NCBI GenBank assembly: GCA_014529385.2
Contig: CM043947.1
Location: 104,373,811-104,437,810, forward strand
Length of the DNA: 64,000 nucleotides
Direction of reading: 5' to 3'
Origin: Adiantum capillus-veneris
Lineage: Eukaryota > Streptophyta > Polypodiopsida > Polypodiales > Pteridaceae
Under the pieces are notes generated by a model, which saw nothing but the letters and a program-made list of their open reading frames with translations, did not search any database and was not told where the DNA came from. Of this stretch, positions 32,349 through 42,449 are shown in pieces; positions within the stretch are counted from its first letter, which is position 1; each line of letters opens with the position of its first letter. The position numbers and the translations under genes are program-made.

Positions 32349-34715
32349 CTATCTTACCATGAAGACGCATTTTTCTGGGTTCAGGCAAATCTGATACAGC
32401 CTGCATTTCTTGAACACCTTGGTCAAATGTTCTATGTGCTCCAGTCTTACAAGGGAGTGAAAGCACAAGTCATCCATGTAAATTTCTAAGAATTGTTTTA
32501 GATATTCTTTAAAAGCATGACCCATTAGCCTCTGAAATGTAGCTGGTGCATTTGTTAGGCCAAAAGCCATTACCCGGAATGCAAAAATACCCCATTCAGT
32601 TACGAAAGCTATTTTGTGCTGATCCTCTGGCTTTATTGTGAGTTGGTTGTACCCCGAAAAGCCATCTAAGAAGCTATACGCCTCTTTGCCTGCTACTCTT
32701 TCTATTACATGATCACTAATGGGTAGAGGATAGTTGTCTCGAATTGTAGCAGCTTTTACTTTCTTGAGATTGACACACACTCTCAACTTTCCATTTTTCT
32801 TTGGGACCACCACAATCGGTGATACCCAATCGGTGTACTCAATTTCGTAAATAAACTCCGCCTCCTTAAGTTTATCTATCTCCTCCTTGATCTTTTTAGC
32901 AAATGTTTCATTGTAAGTATAGGGACGTTGTCTGCTGGGTTTCGCGTCATTCTTAAGGGGTATCGTGTGTTGACAGATACTAGGATCCACCCCCTTAAGA
33001 TCTTTGTACGACCACGCAAACACATCTCTATATTGTTTAAGAGTAGCTACCAAAAGCTTTTCCTCTTCGTTAGTAAGATCTGTGGCAATATATGCAGGTT
33101 TTGGATCTTCTCCTGGCTCCGCTAGATCTATTCGTTTGGCTTTTTCAGGACCGTCATACGATATACCCGGTTCTTTCAATTCCCTCATAGGTTGTTGCAC
33201 TACGATTTTCCTATCTTGTATGGTATATTTCTTATAATGGGATGGTGCATCTATCTTGTCAGAACCCGTATCGTCATTCGTTTCAAAGTCGGTCCGCCAT
33301 ATGTCTCTTAGGGTTCGCTTGAGCTTATCGTACTCTGCTTTCCTCTCTATTTTGGTCATTTCGGACACCGTTTTTCTCTCCTTTCGTGACTTAGTCATCC
33401 GCTTTTCGTGTCCGTTCTTCTTGTTGTTTTCCCATGGTTTAGTTTTGGTGAATCTGCCGGTGACCACGTCTTTGACACAATCCTCAGCTTTGACAAGTTT
33501 TAGATATCCCGTTCTGTCATTGACAAGAGGCATAGGATTATGCTTATTTGCCCTTGATTTTCTGGCTCTCTTGGATTTATACCGCTCCTGTCGACTAAGT
33601 TTTTGGTTATAAAACTCGTAAAACCTGTCCTGTCTCATTCTGTATTTTTCGTTTGTCTCTGATGCTCTTGATCTTTCATCACCAACCTCTATCAGTTGAT
33701 TTTCGTCGTCCAATGATAGAAGGTCACAGGATAGTGAATCTGTGAATTCCTCTTCTGTTTTAATCATATCGTTCACTGCAGATACCTCATAAGTTATTCG
33801 TTTACACCCAGTCTCACGTGGAGGTTCTTTCTGTTCCTCGTTTTCTGATCCTAACTCAAGGATAACGCTAGCCATTTGTAACGTTAATAGGTCGTATCCT
33901 TCTTTGTCACAAAATTTCGTAGGTGTGCATTCGTTAACACATACATCCAAGGTTGACAATATTTGAGTCCACCCGAATGGCTCAAATAGATGTTCCGGGA
34001 AAGGTTCTGGGAAATAAGCCTCGTCTTCCACAGATCTTTCCAGAACACACTCCTCTTGGATTAGCTCACCACAATCGGATGCTCCACACATCCAGATATG
34101 CGCTTTTGTTTGCATCCACGCGGGTATTTCTTTTTCATTTACAGTGGTAGAATTAAATTCTTGCGCTGGTGTTTTCGAAACGTCTCTATAGCTGTGATCC
34201 TTCATGTTGATTTTCGTTATTAGTTCCTCGTGCCTTAGGTATATTTGATCGTAACCCCAATCCTGTATCATTTTGAGTTGACGCATGAATGGTCGTCCCA
34301 AAATAATGTCAAAGTTGTTCGTTTTCCCGAAATCCACCACAGCAAAGGTGTGCTCATAGTTAATTCCACATGAAGTTACAATTATTTGTTCCAAGATCCC
34401 CAACGGCCTCTCTACATACCCATCCGCGAGTTGCAGTTTCATCCTAGTTTTCCTGAGAGCTGGATGATCCCACTTTTCCCAGATTTGCTTTGTAGCAATA
34501 GCCACTCCAGCTCCACTGTCTAGGATAGCTATTGTTGTTATATCCTGATACTCAACAGGTAATGTTGTGTTACACTCCTCTCCTTCGCAGTAATCTTCGA
34601 ACTTGTTTATGGGCACTGATCGGGCTTTGCTCGTTCGTTTTCTTCTCCCGGAGGGTTTGTCGGAAGAGGAATCTTTACTCCCTTTTCCTCCATATGTTTT
34701 GCCATGTCTTCCCAC
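32349..34715 (-). CDS. Gypsy-B protease-RT frame, 788 residues open
   Basis: The protease active site AILDSGAGVAIA is near residue 62, and FDIILGRPFMRQLK ends the protease. A charged spacer of about 350 residues follows. RT has YTDWVSPIVVVPKKNGKLRV, SFLDGFSGYNQLTI, AFGLTNAPATFQRLMGHAF and the active site LEIYMDDLCF. The 5' edge is not a natural start: similarity continues upstream in another frame (34607-34852). This is the longest intact frame in the window. The products would process the polyprotein and copy the RNA. Confidence 0.85.
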   Translation of the reverse strand: MGRHGKTYGGKGSKDSSSDKPSGRRKRTSKARSVPINKFEDYCEGEECNTTLPVEYQDITTIAILDSGAGVAIATKQIWEKWDHPALRKTRMKLQLADGYVERPLGILEQIIVTSCGINYEHTFAVVDFGKTNNFDIILGRPFMRQLKMIQDWGYDQIYLRHEELITKINMKDHSYRDVSKTPAQEFNSTTVNEKEIPAWMQTKAHIWMCGASDCGELIQEECVLERSVEDEAYFPEPFPEHLFEPFGWTQILSTLDVCVNECTPTKFCDKEGYDLLTLQMASVILELGSENEEQKEPPRETGCKRITYEVSAVNDMIKTEEEFTDSLSCDLLSLDDENQLIEVGDERSRASETNEKYRMRQDRFYEFYNQKLSRQERYKSKRARKSRANKHNPMPLVNDRTGYLKLVKAEDCVKDVVTGRFTKTKPWENNKKNGHEKRMTKSRKERKTVSEMTKIERKAEYDKLKRTLRDIWRTDFETNDDTGSDKIDAPSHYKKYTIQDRKIVVQQPMRELKEPGISYDGPEKAKRIDLAEPGEDPKPAYIATDLTNEEEKLLVATLKQYRDVFAWSYKDLKGVDPSICQHTIPLKNDAKPSRQRPYTYNETFAKKIKEEIDKLKEAEFIYEIEYTDWVSPIVVVPKKNGKLRVCVNLKKVKAATIRDNYPLPISDHVIERVAGKEAYSFLDGFSGYNQLTIKPEDQHKIAFVTEWGIFAFRVMAFGLTNAPATFQRLMGHAFKEYLKQFLEIYMDDLCFHSLVRLEHIEHLTKVFKKCRLYQICLNPEKCVFMVR

Positions 34716-35344
34716 AAATGTGGTTTGACTCTCAAGAGTTCAGACAGCGTGATGGCGCATGTTATAGGTGTCGACAGCATCTCTTGAAGACTCTTGGAGT
34801 CGACCATACATGTGATAGTTCTTATCTGGGATGGAACTAACCTTATCTCCAATCATGCCTCATGTTCACCTATAAATGAAGGCAGAGTTTTCAAGGATTG
34901 GGCTTTGCTTTCTACCGAAATTTTCGTTCCTGCATCCCCATACAACGAGTGTATATCAGCTAGAAAAAATCCATTATCCATGTTAATTTTAGGAATTGGA
35001 GCAAATTGTAACGTCGCGCTTCCATTCTTTTTGTTTCTAATGGTTTCCCATAAGCGTTGCGGCCATTGTTCTTCCACCTCTGGAATTGGCATCATCGTCA
35101 TTGATTTAGCGTCATCAGTCGTGTTTGGTACAACTCGATGATCCAGTGGCAATACTGTTTCTGGCTTGGGATCGTTTAATCGTTTTGGTTCATCGATTTT
35201 TAGCTTTTCTCGCTCTTTGTGAAACAATACTTCTTGTTCTGGGGTTCTAGATATTTTAGGTTCCATCAACGCCTGGGCTGTCTCAATGAGGTGTTTACAC
35301 ATTTCCAAACGCTTCGTTTCCACTTCTTGTTGAGGATAAGTCAA
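34607..35344 (-). pseudogene. Gypsy-B gag-protease spacer
   Basis: It contains MTYPQQEVETKRLEMCKHLI, VVPNTTDDAKS and SLQEMLSTPITCAITLSELL, each with a counterpart in Gypsy-D (63181-63585 and 63775-63860). LLSTPI.(C).ITL(S/A)ELLR is a common pre-protease phrase in Gypsy elements. At least one frame change occurs near 34850. Confidence 0.75.
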
Positions 35345-35415
35345 CCATCTTTGCTATAAGGTTTGGTTTGTTTTTAGCCTTGCTTCGTATGCCTGTAATA
35401 GAGCATCTAACGGCT

Positions 35416-37314
35416 CTAGCACTTTGTCAACCAAGACTGATCGGCCTGAGGACGCTTTCCTCGGTTTGTTGATGACCTCAGTTGTCTTACTCTCTCTCTC
35501 TCTTGTTTGAGTTGTTCTATTGTTTCATGCAGCTCGTTTTGCATGGCAATTTGCGTTTTTAACCTTCTTGCTTTTATCCTGTCTCGTTTTGCCTTCCAGG
35601 ATTTTCGCTGAGTTCTAACGGATAAACTCTCATTTTCTGTTGGTATGGGCAACTCGACCTTTTCCTCCAAAGTTTCGTTTTTTCCTAAGTCCTTAGTTTG
35701 GGCTCTGGTTATTGCGTTGATTCGGATCATGGGATCGGTTTCTGATCCGCTGCTAGCGCTTGGTATCACCCCCACAATATTCATAGTCGTTTTTCCCTTG
35801 TTGTCCGGATTCTTCGGACAATCTGGTAATACGTGATTCACGCCACATCCGTCGCAAAACCCAAAAATTTTCACTCTTTCGCCCTTGAAAGGACAGTTAC
35901 GCTCCCAATGATCCGTACTTCCACAGCTATAGCACTGTCCAATTGTTGGTTGATTTGGAGTAGGTGGTTCCATAGGTTGTCCTACTCTATTGGGATATCC
36001 TCTTGGTTTGTAATTCTGGTTTGCAATGAACATTAACGTTCTCTCGTCTACCAAATATTGATCTCTCGAAGGTTGGGGTATATACGTTGGTGGTGCCATA
36101 CCCTCGCTATTTTCCCACGCTTGATATGCTTCGTCCGTGTATATTCGTGATTCGGGTTCAATTGCGTAAGGCTCATTTGGTTCCTCATAATAAGACACTT
36201 GAAGTGTACTATTCGTTCCTGGTGAGGCTTCACAAGGTTGAGCGTATCTAATCATGGCTCTATTTTCCTGTGGTAACGGAGGTTGTTGACCCAACACAGG
36301 TTGACGTCTGTCTGCTCCCGCTAGCAAGTTCATATTTGGTCCAACTTGATACCTTCTAGGAGGTGGTTGGGATGGTCCAGCTGGAGGTCCATACGGTCTT
36401 TCCCTCACAAAATTTTTGTTATAAAAACTCTCTTCAGTGCTATGATTAGTCCATTTCTGCTCTATGACACACCATTTCAGTACTTGTCCACTCGCAACTA
36501 GAGCTTTAGGTTGTTGTGTGCACCATGGCGTCGGATGATCCCCCCCGCATGCGTCACACTTCCTCGTTTGAGACTGTCTCATCACCGGATTTGATCTCAC
36601 ATGTTGTTGCATTCTCTTTGTTACCTCCTCTATCAATTGGTTAGCTGTCGGCATCAAGGACGCCTGGGCATCTTTTTTAGTAGAGGGTTTGCTCTTAATC
36701 GATGAGGAGCCACTGGCTATCGAATCAGTGTCCTCGGACACTTCCCCATATGCTTTGCAGTTGTCGACAAGATATAATGCTTCCCTCGTAACCTGCTGAA
36801 ATGTGCTATAGGCCTTCAAGTGAAGGTCCTTTTTCAAGGTTTCATTCCTCAGTCCTTCAACGAAGAGCATAGACAATCTCTCGTCCTGCGGTAATTCTCT
36901 TCTCCGACATCTCTCAATGTATTGCTTGAATCTCAAGGTCGCGTCCTTCACTTTTTCATTCTCCCTTTGTTTAAAAGCATATATCTGTGATACAGTATTA
37001 TGCTTTATACCTCGTTTTGAGAATTCTTCTGCGAACTCGCACAATACATGTTCAATATTTGGAAAAATTTCAGGGTTTAAAGGTTGAAACCATGTTAAGG
37101 CCATCCCTTCCAAGGTCAACCCGAATCCCTCGTATTGAGTATGAAAATCAGTGATCTATTCCGCTCTTAAGACTTGCTTGAAAAGCGATACATGGGCATA
37201 CGGATCCCCCGAGCCGCTATACTTCTTTGGCATGCACTTCGCTACTTGGGAAGGTCTGATCCTCCTATGGTCTACGGTCACTCTCATTGCTCCCATGTCC
37301 CGACTTAATCGTTC
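35416..37314 (-). pseudogene. Gypsy-B gag with several zinc motifs
   Basis: Capsid-like segments RRIRPSQVAKCMPKKYSGSG (upstream of a TAG at about 37157), EEFSKRGIKHNTVSQIYAFK and LSMLFVEGLRNETLKKDLHL are shared with Gypsy-D. Zinc-binding candidates are CDACGGDHPTPWC, WCVIEQKWTNH, CYSCGSTDHWERNC and CDGCGVNHVLPDC. The last two form a tandem knuckle pair, one with 4 and one with 3 residues before His. It ends in an Arg/Lys/Gln-rich helix. It would package element RNA. Confidence 0.8.
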
Positions 37315-38454
37315 TCATACATCAGGGAGGTCGTAGGTTGCTCTTGCTGGCTCACCTGCCCCAAATCTACTACTAGGTGGCAAATGTGATGGGATGGATG
37401 CGAATGTCAGACCTACACCCGTATGTGTAGAGATAGGAACCGTACTACCTCGATTCGTAGCCATCGATTCTCTGGAATGTAACATTCCCATGGGGCTTGG
37501 CATCGAATAATGAGGTCGACTGAAAGAATCAGCTACATGAGTCCTCCCTCCACCTGTGGTTAACGGTTCTGGCACAACAGTTGTAGGTACTGTTATAAGA
37601 GGGCTTGGAGTGACATAATAATGGTGAAGTGGTCCCCCAAAGTACGTATAACCCTCCAATTCTTTTTTGTCGATTGCTGCATATCGTCTTCCATACTTGT
37701 CATATGCGGCAATTTTCATTTCCACTCCCTCTGTGTAGGTGAAGATATAAAGTTTTTTCCGCTCAGTCATCTCCCCAACGTAGGGTTCCTCACATATATA
37801 ATAGAGATCTTGCTCTCCATTATTATACTTGTATAGCCCCAGGTAGACGTTATCAGTGTTGATTCGCATCGTTTCGTTTTCTCGCCTTAATTTCATATTT
37901 GGTAAGCTCATTGTTGGAGCCCTTTCCTCATGTTCCTCATCTATTTTGTCTTTCGTGCCCATCAATCCCCACTTGTCCACAATGTTAGGGTTTAGGACTA
38001 CCAAATACATGATACCCTTTTTATCTAGGTACCTGTCTCCGCTATAGCTAACACGCACCAAGTCCCTGAACTCGCTTGGTCTATCTTCTATTTTCACACA
38101 GTAGCGGTCCATACCGTCTTTGTATATCTTGGCACCTTGCTTGTTGTCATATTGATACTTGATGAACAATAGCTTTAGCGTGGCCGAGGGGTCTAATGGT
38201 CTTGCGGCCATGTTTTCTCTTCCGTTTAGTTTTATTTTCTCCAAGTGTTCTGCGAAACTCTCTGAAGATCTCTCTGAAGAAGTATCTGAAATGACTTCTT
38301 CAAGGATCGGTTCCAATTGGCGTACTATCCCTTGGTTTACACTCTCCTCCGTTGATGCGACACTCGTTTGATCTGCTAAATCTAGGTGTCTGGTGTTGAT
38401 CTGTTTTCCAATCTCAAAAACATGAAGAAAGTGGGATTTAGTGACCGAATCCAA
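37315..38454 (-). CDS. Gypsy-B ORF1: N-terminal extension of gag, unknown domain
   Basis: About 379 residues are open. They end at a TGA (CGA expected) after YDLPDV, with the gag continuing in the same frame, so ORF1 and gag were probably one polyprotein. Three blocks are shared with Gypsy-D: an acidic start (VASTEESV, EPILEEVISDTSS), RVSYSGDRYLDKKGIMYLVV and VYLGLYKYNNGEQDLYYICE, then KLYIFTYTEG and YGRRYAAI. A Pro/Ser-rich tail follows. I do not recognise the domain. The first codon may come from splicing: a donor (CCAG then GTAAG) lies at 38463/38464 and an AAACAG acceptor about 65 bp downstream. Confidence 0.65.
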   Translation of the reverse strand: MDSVTKSHFLHVFEIGKQINTRHLDLADQTSVASTEESVNQGIVRQLEPILEEVISDTSSERSSESFAEHLEKIKLNGRENMAARPLDPSATLKLLFIKYQYDNKQGAKIYKDGMDRYCVKIEDRPSEFRDLVRVSYSGDRYLDKKGIMYLVVLNPNIVDKWGLMGTKDKIDEEHEERAPTMSLPNMKLRRENETMRINTDNVYLGLYKYNNGEQDLYYICEEPYVGEMTERKKLYIFTYTEGVEMKIAAYDKYGRRYAAIDKKELEGYTYFGGPLHHYYVTPSPLITVPTTVVPEPLTTGGGRTHVADSFSRPHYSMPSPMGMLHSRESMATNRGSTVPISTHTGVGLTFASIPSHLPPSSRFGAGEPARATYDLPDV

Positions 38455-38458
38455 ACCT

Positions 38459-38464
38459 CTTACC
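38459..38464 (-). promoter_or_regulatory. Conserved splice-donor-like site before ORF1
   Basis: CTCCAG followed by GTAAGAGG on the minus strand. Gypsy-D has GCCAG followed by GTAAGTGG at the equivalent place (60085/60086). Conservation in both elements supports a leader intron. Confidence 0.5.
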
Positions 38465-38721
38465 TGGAGATGGAAAAATCTTTCAATTCAGGTGACTGCA
38501 TGGGCTGCTACTCGACCGGTCTCTGCAAATGAATACACTGGATAGCTATGAGATCACTGTATCATTCCAACTGTTAGCAGATTCAACACTTCAAAATGAT
38601 CTTAACACAATTTTGCTTGCAGATTATTGACAATATGTCCAATTTGAGTTCCGAAAACTCCTGGTATCTTGTGTAACCTAGGTTTATGATCAGGTCAAAA
38701 CTGAGCTAGATCTGCTCGAGA

Positions 38722-39452
38722 GGTACACCGATCGCGATCGTACTTCTGAGCCCAATTCAGCTGAAACTTCACTAGCTTGTTCACTGCGCTACTTTAGGAC
38801 TACCTGCCAAATCGTTTTGAATTTGGACTCAAAAAAGTCAAGAATTCTCAGTTTTGTGGTCTGAAGTGCCTGTTTTCCTGAATCTGTCAATTTGACTAGA
38901 TTTTGGTGTTTGTTTTGGCATTTGAAAGCTATTTGGGGTTGTCCTATGTACAGGCTATCCCTCTGTATAGTTTCTTCCCAGTTTTGATATGTCTTGGTCT
39001 ACTGAACGTCAGTTTCTATGCTAGTTTAGCAGTTTTTGACTTGGATCTATATTCAATGGTTTTAACCAGTTTTAACCCTAGGTCCTTTAGACTTTTATGT
39101 TTGTATACACTTGGGGAGTCCACAGATGAAATTTGGTCAAAATCAGGGACTTAGGTACACCGATCGCGATCGTACTTTTGAGCCCAAATCAGACCAAATT
39201 TGGCATGCTTGTAGACACTAATGTTTTAAAGCTATCCCCCAAGTATTTTTGCATTTGGATCACCAAAAGTCAAGATTTTGCAGTTTCTGGGTCTGTCAGG
39301 CTAGTTTTACACAAGTGGCCTAATTCCCTTGATTTTTGATGTTTTTGGGTGTGATTGCTTTAGACAAACTTGTTTGGAATCTTATCAGGAAGGCACATGT
39401 CAAATTTGGTTCAAATCTGACACTGAGGTACACCGATCGCGATCGTAGTACC
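38722..39452 (-). repeat. CGATCGCGATCG palindrome array in the Gypsy-B leader
   Basis: Three copies, at 38722, 39154 and 39427, share GGTACACC, the 12-bp palindrome, TA and a downstream GCCCAAAT or GGCCAAAT. Spacings are 432 and 273 bp. The copy at 39427-39452 is nearly palindromic over 26 bases (GGTAC...GTACC). A fourth core sits in the LTR at 40319 with a 16-bp palindrome. The rest of the leader is AT-rich and has no gene. Confidence 0.85.
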
Positions 39453-39971
39453 TGGGCCAAATCTGATGAAATTTTGTCTGCTCCCTCTGACAAGTGTTTC
39501 CTAGTGTTTTGTGCTACCACTCTGTGATTTGAATCAATATCAATCCTGTTTGGTCAAAATTTCAGAATTTCAGAGTCTTATGGCTTTTTCGGCCAAAGTT
39601 ATGGTTTTCTGGTTTCTCGACTCTAACTTTTGCCCCAAATCTGATTGGAATGTGATTTTCTTATCCTACTTCTAAGTACAAAACTGAAAAAACATAAGAA
39701 AATGAATCAAACAAAACAAACACGACGGATTTCGGGTGAGATTTCAGTACTCAATTGAATTAGAGAAATTGAAGAGCAAAAATGCTTAAACACGTTCACT
39801 CACAGCTCCCTAAATCTCCTAAGAGAGGATCTAGCCGGTCCACTGGCTCTAGACTCCACTAGGCTCCAAACCCTTGTCTAGCAGCCTAACTGAGGTGTAA
39901 AATGGATTTGTGGATTGATCTTTTTTAAGGAGTCTACCTGCGCACTCGGTCACTCATCGCCTAAGGTGCAT

Positions 39972-39989
39972 TCCCCGGCAGCGGCGCCA
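39972..39989 (-). promoter_or_regulatory. Gypsy-B primer-binding site
   Basis: On the minus strand TGGCGCCGCTGCCGGGGA follows the LTR end, one base apart. It is the classic plant Gypsy primer-site pattern (TGGCGCCGTTGCCGGGGA type). Gypsy-D has the related TGGCGTCGTTGTCGGGGA. Confidence 0.85.
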
Positions 39990-39990
39990 A

Positions 39991-40710
39991 TGTTTGCGGG
40001 TCGCCGCGACGGACGTCCATAGCATAGCTCTCAAGCATCAACTTAATATTATCGATACAGGGGAAGCGACTCGGATGAGGCATGGAAACTCACTAGGGTG
40101 TCAATCCTAATGAAGTGAACTCGAAGAGATGCAACTACTAACTATACAAGCAAATCGAACGCACTAAAGCCAAGTAATCTGCCTATGTTCTTCTACATAG
40201 CTCTACAGTCATCACGCCCGTTCGCCATGAAAATCATTTCGGGATCGCACGAAACTTGAAGGAAAGCTACAGGGGACTATCACGAACATATCCTATCACT
40301 ATCACAGCATTCTGAGAAGGTACAACGATCGCGATCGTTCGTCCCAAAGTACGCAAAAACAGTAAACGATTGATCCTAAAGGGTCGTTCTAAGGTCCCTA
40401 AAGCCCCTCCTAGGGTCGAAACGACATAAAACACGCATATAGAAACTCAAAACAACGATTTAAGACCTCAAACTCGTAGTTGAAAACCTACACCGAATCT
40501 TGAATGATTACACTTAACTGAAAGAGCAAGAGGAGAAGAACACAATGCAATAATCAAATCTGAATTTGGATTACCGTAGCCGTAATGGCGAAGATCACAA
40601 GTTTGAACAAGAAGGAGCTCTCAAACGTACGCTGTCTTCTTAGTTCTCCATTCAAAAGATCATCCAAAACTTACAGAAATTGACCTTTATAGATTAGGTC
40701 TTTGCAAACA
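39991..40710 (-). repeat. Gypsy-B 5' LTR
   Basis: The 3' end is set by the primer site. On the minus strand the LTR begins TGTTTGC and ends GCAAACA, a 7-bp inverted terminal repeat that supports the 720-bp extent. A TATAAAGG box lies only about 20 bp after the start, so the U3 would be very short unless the LTR is longer. Contains one palindrome copy. Confidence 0.6.
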
Positions 40711-40792
40711 ATGGCTAGTCCGGCCATAAGCTCCTACTCTTAAAACTAGCTCTCTAATATACAATTGCTCCCAAAAGAATAATCATACATCC

Positions 40793-42329
40793 TTGATAAT
40801 TTCCCGGCTTAGAGATGCTTCTTTACAAAAGAATTTTACAATGGTTTCTCAGGAAATTATGGTCCTTCTGGCCACGGCCGCCTGTTGCTTCTTCCGCCAA
40901 ACAGAGACAAAGTGCTTCAAAGAAATGCTTTCAAAGCATAGTAAGGCTTTTGCATTTGATCCACATGAAATAGGGTGTGTTGATCCTTCTATTGTAGCTC
41001 CTATGGTAATTTTCACAATACCTCATGTGCCTTGTAATCTGCGGCCTATTTCGGTTCCAAAGGCACATTTGCTAAAGTTAGTAGAGCTACTGAATGAGAA
41101 AATAAAAATGGGAATCTTGGAGCCTTCTTGTGCTCCATACTCAAACAAGTGGTTCACAGTTCCAAAGAAGAATGGTTCTCTACGCTTCATCCAAGATATG
41201 CAACTAGTGAACAAGGTGACAATTAGAAATGTAGGTACAGGACCAATCATGGATGAGTTTGCAGAGGCATTTGCAGGGAGGGAAATCTACTCAATGGGGG
41301 ATCTCTACTTAGGGTATGATCAACTTCAGCTTGCGATTAAAAACAGAGACTTGACAACCATGAGGACACCTTTGGGTTTGGTAAGGATGTGTGGGATGAA
41401 TAAGGTCTTACGCGACTTTATTCGTTAAATCACAATGCCTCTCATTGATGATCTGCCTATCAAAGGATGTGAAGAAAGTGTCAAAGATGAAGCTTTGGAT
41501 CTCAAGGGATGTCGCAGGTTTGTGATAAATCACATAAATGATTGTGATAAAATTTTGTCTAGGTTGCAGGAAGTGAATCTTACTTTGTCAGGAAAAAATT
41601 CTATGCTTGGTGTCAATGAAGTGCTCATTGTGGGGCACATGTGCGGGCCATATGGTAGGAAACCTTGTCCAACAAAGGTAGATGCCATCCAAAGAATGAA
41701 AGAAACATGCACTAGCATCACTGAGGCTAGAAGGTTTCCAAGAGCTTGTGTCTTTTATGTTATTTGGATTCCACATTATGCACATGTAGCTGATCATCTT
41801 TATCAGTTGCTTAGAAAGAATCAAAAGTTTAAATGGATAGAAGCACATGTAAAAGCCATGAAAAAGCTAAAGGAGTTGCTCCAGTTAGCACCAACTTTGA
41901 GAAAGGTAGACTATGAGTGTCAAAGGCCGGTAATTGTGACAGTAGACACCAGTCCTACAGGGATTGGATGGGCAATAGGGCAAGATGATGGATAAGGGCG
42001 CATGTATATGGTAAGATTTGGAGCAAAGGTACTAAGTGCTCGCCAAAGAAATTGTCCCACAGATAAAGAGAGAGCTATGGGGTATGGTTACAGCCTTGGA
42101 AAATGGGAAAGAGTACCTAATTGGTGCATGTGTGGTTGTAGAAATAGATTGTCTACCACTTCTTGGGATGATTACAAGCTTCTCAACGCCAAATATTGCT
42201 ATATTGTGGTGGATTTCCTACATTAAGTCCTTAAATCCCAAGTTTAAGCACATTGCAGATAAAGACAATACAGTGGAATATATTCTATCAAGGGCAAGGT
42301 ATGAAGATGAGTCGATCACAAATGATTAA
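40793..42329 (+). pseudogene. Tcn1-like Gypsy RT and RNase H
   Basis: RT shows LLNEKIKMGILEPSCAPYSN, WFTVPKKNGSLRFIQDMQL and SMGDLYLGYDQLQLAI. About 20 residues around the NAPATFQ-equivalent are missing, and the active-site segment reads MPLIDDLPIKG after a stop. RNase H has VIVTVDTSPTGIGWAIGQDD (Asp), ELWGMVTALENGKEYL and CVVVEIDCLPLLGM. Frame changes at about 41428 and 41995. It is the same family as the gag at 767-2722. Confidence 0.85.
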
Positions 42330-42449
42330 CGAGGGAGATGTTGTAGGCACAAAGTTCTATTCTATCTCTCACGTGAAAGGTAACAATGTATGCATGATCA
42401 ATTCACTTGAATTTTTCTTGAAAGATATTTATGAAGGTGGCTTCTTATA

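Larger units (their letters stand above)
29763..40710 (-). mobile_element. Gypsy-B, long Ty3 element with ORF1-gag, 3' LTR missing
   Basis: On the minus strand the order is LTR (39991-40710), primer site, a 1.5-kb leader with palindromes, ORF1, gag with several zinc motifs, protease, RT, RNase H and integrase. Gypsy-D at 57382-64000 has the same leader-ORF1-gag plan and similar proteins. The left end lacks an LTR, so the copy is 3'-truncated or rearranged. Several stops, for example the TGA between ORF1 and gag, mark it as inactive, though the protease-RT frame of 788 residues is open. Confidence 0.85.
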
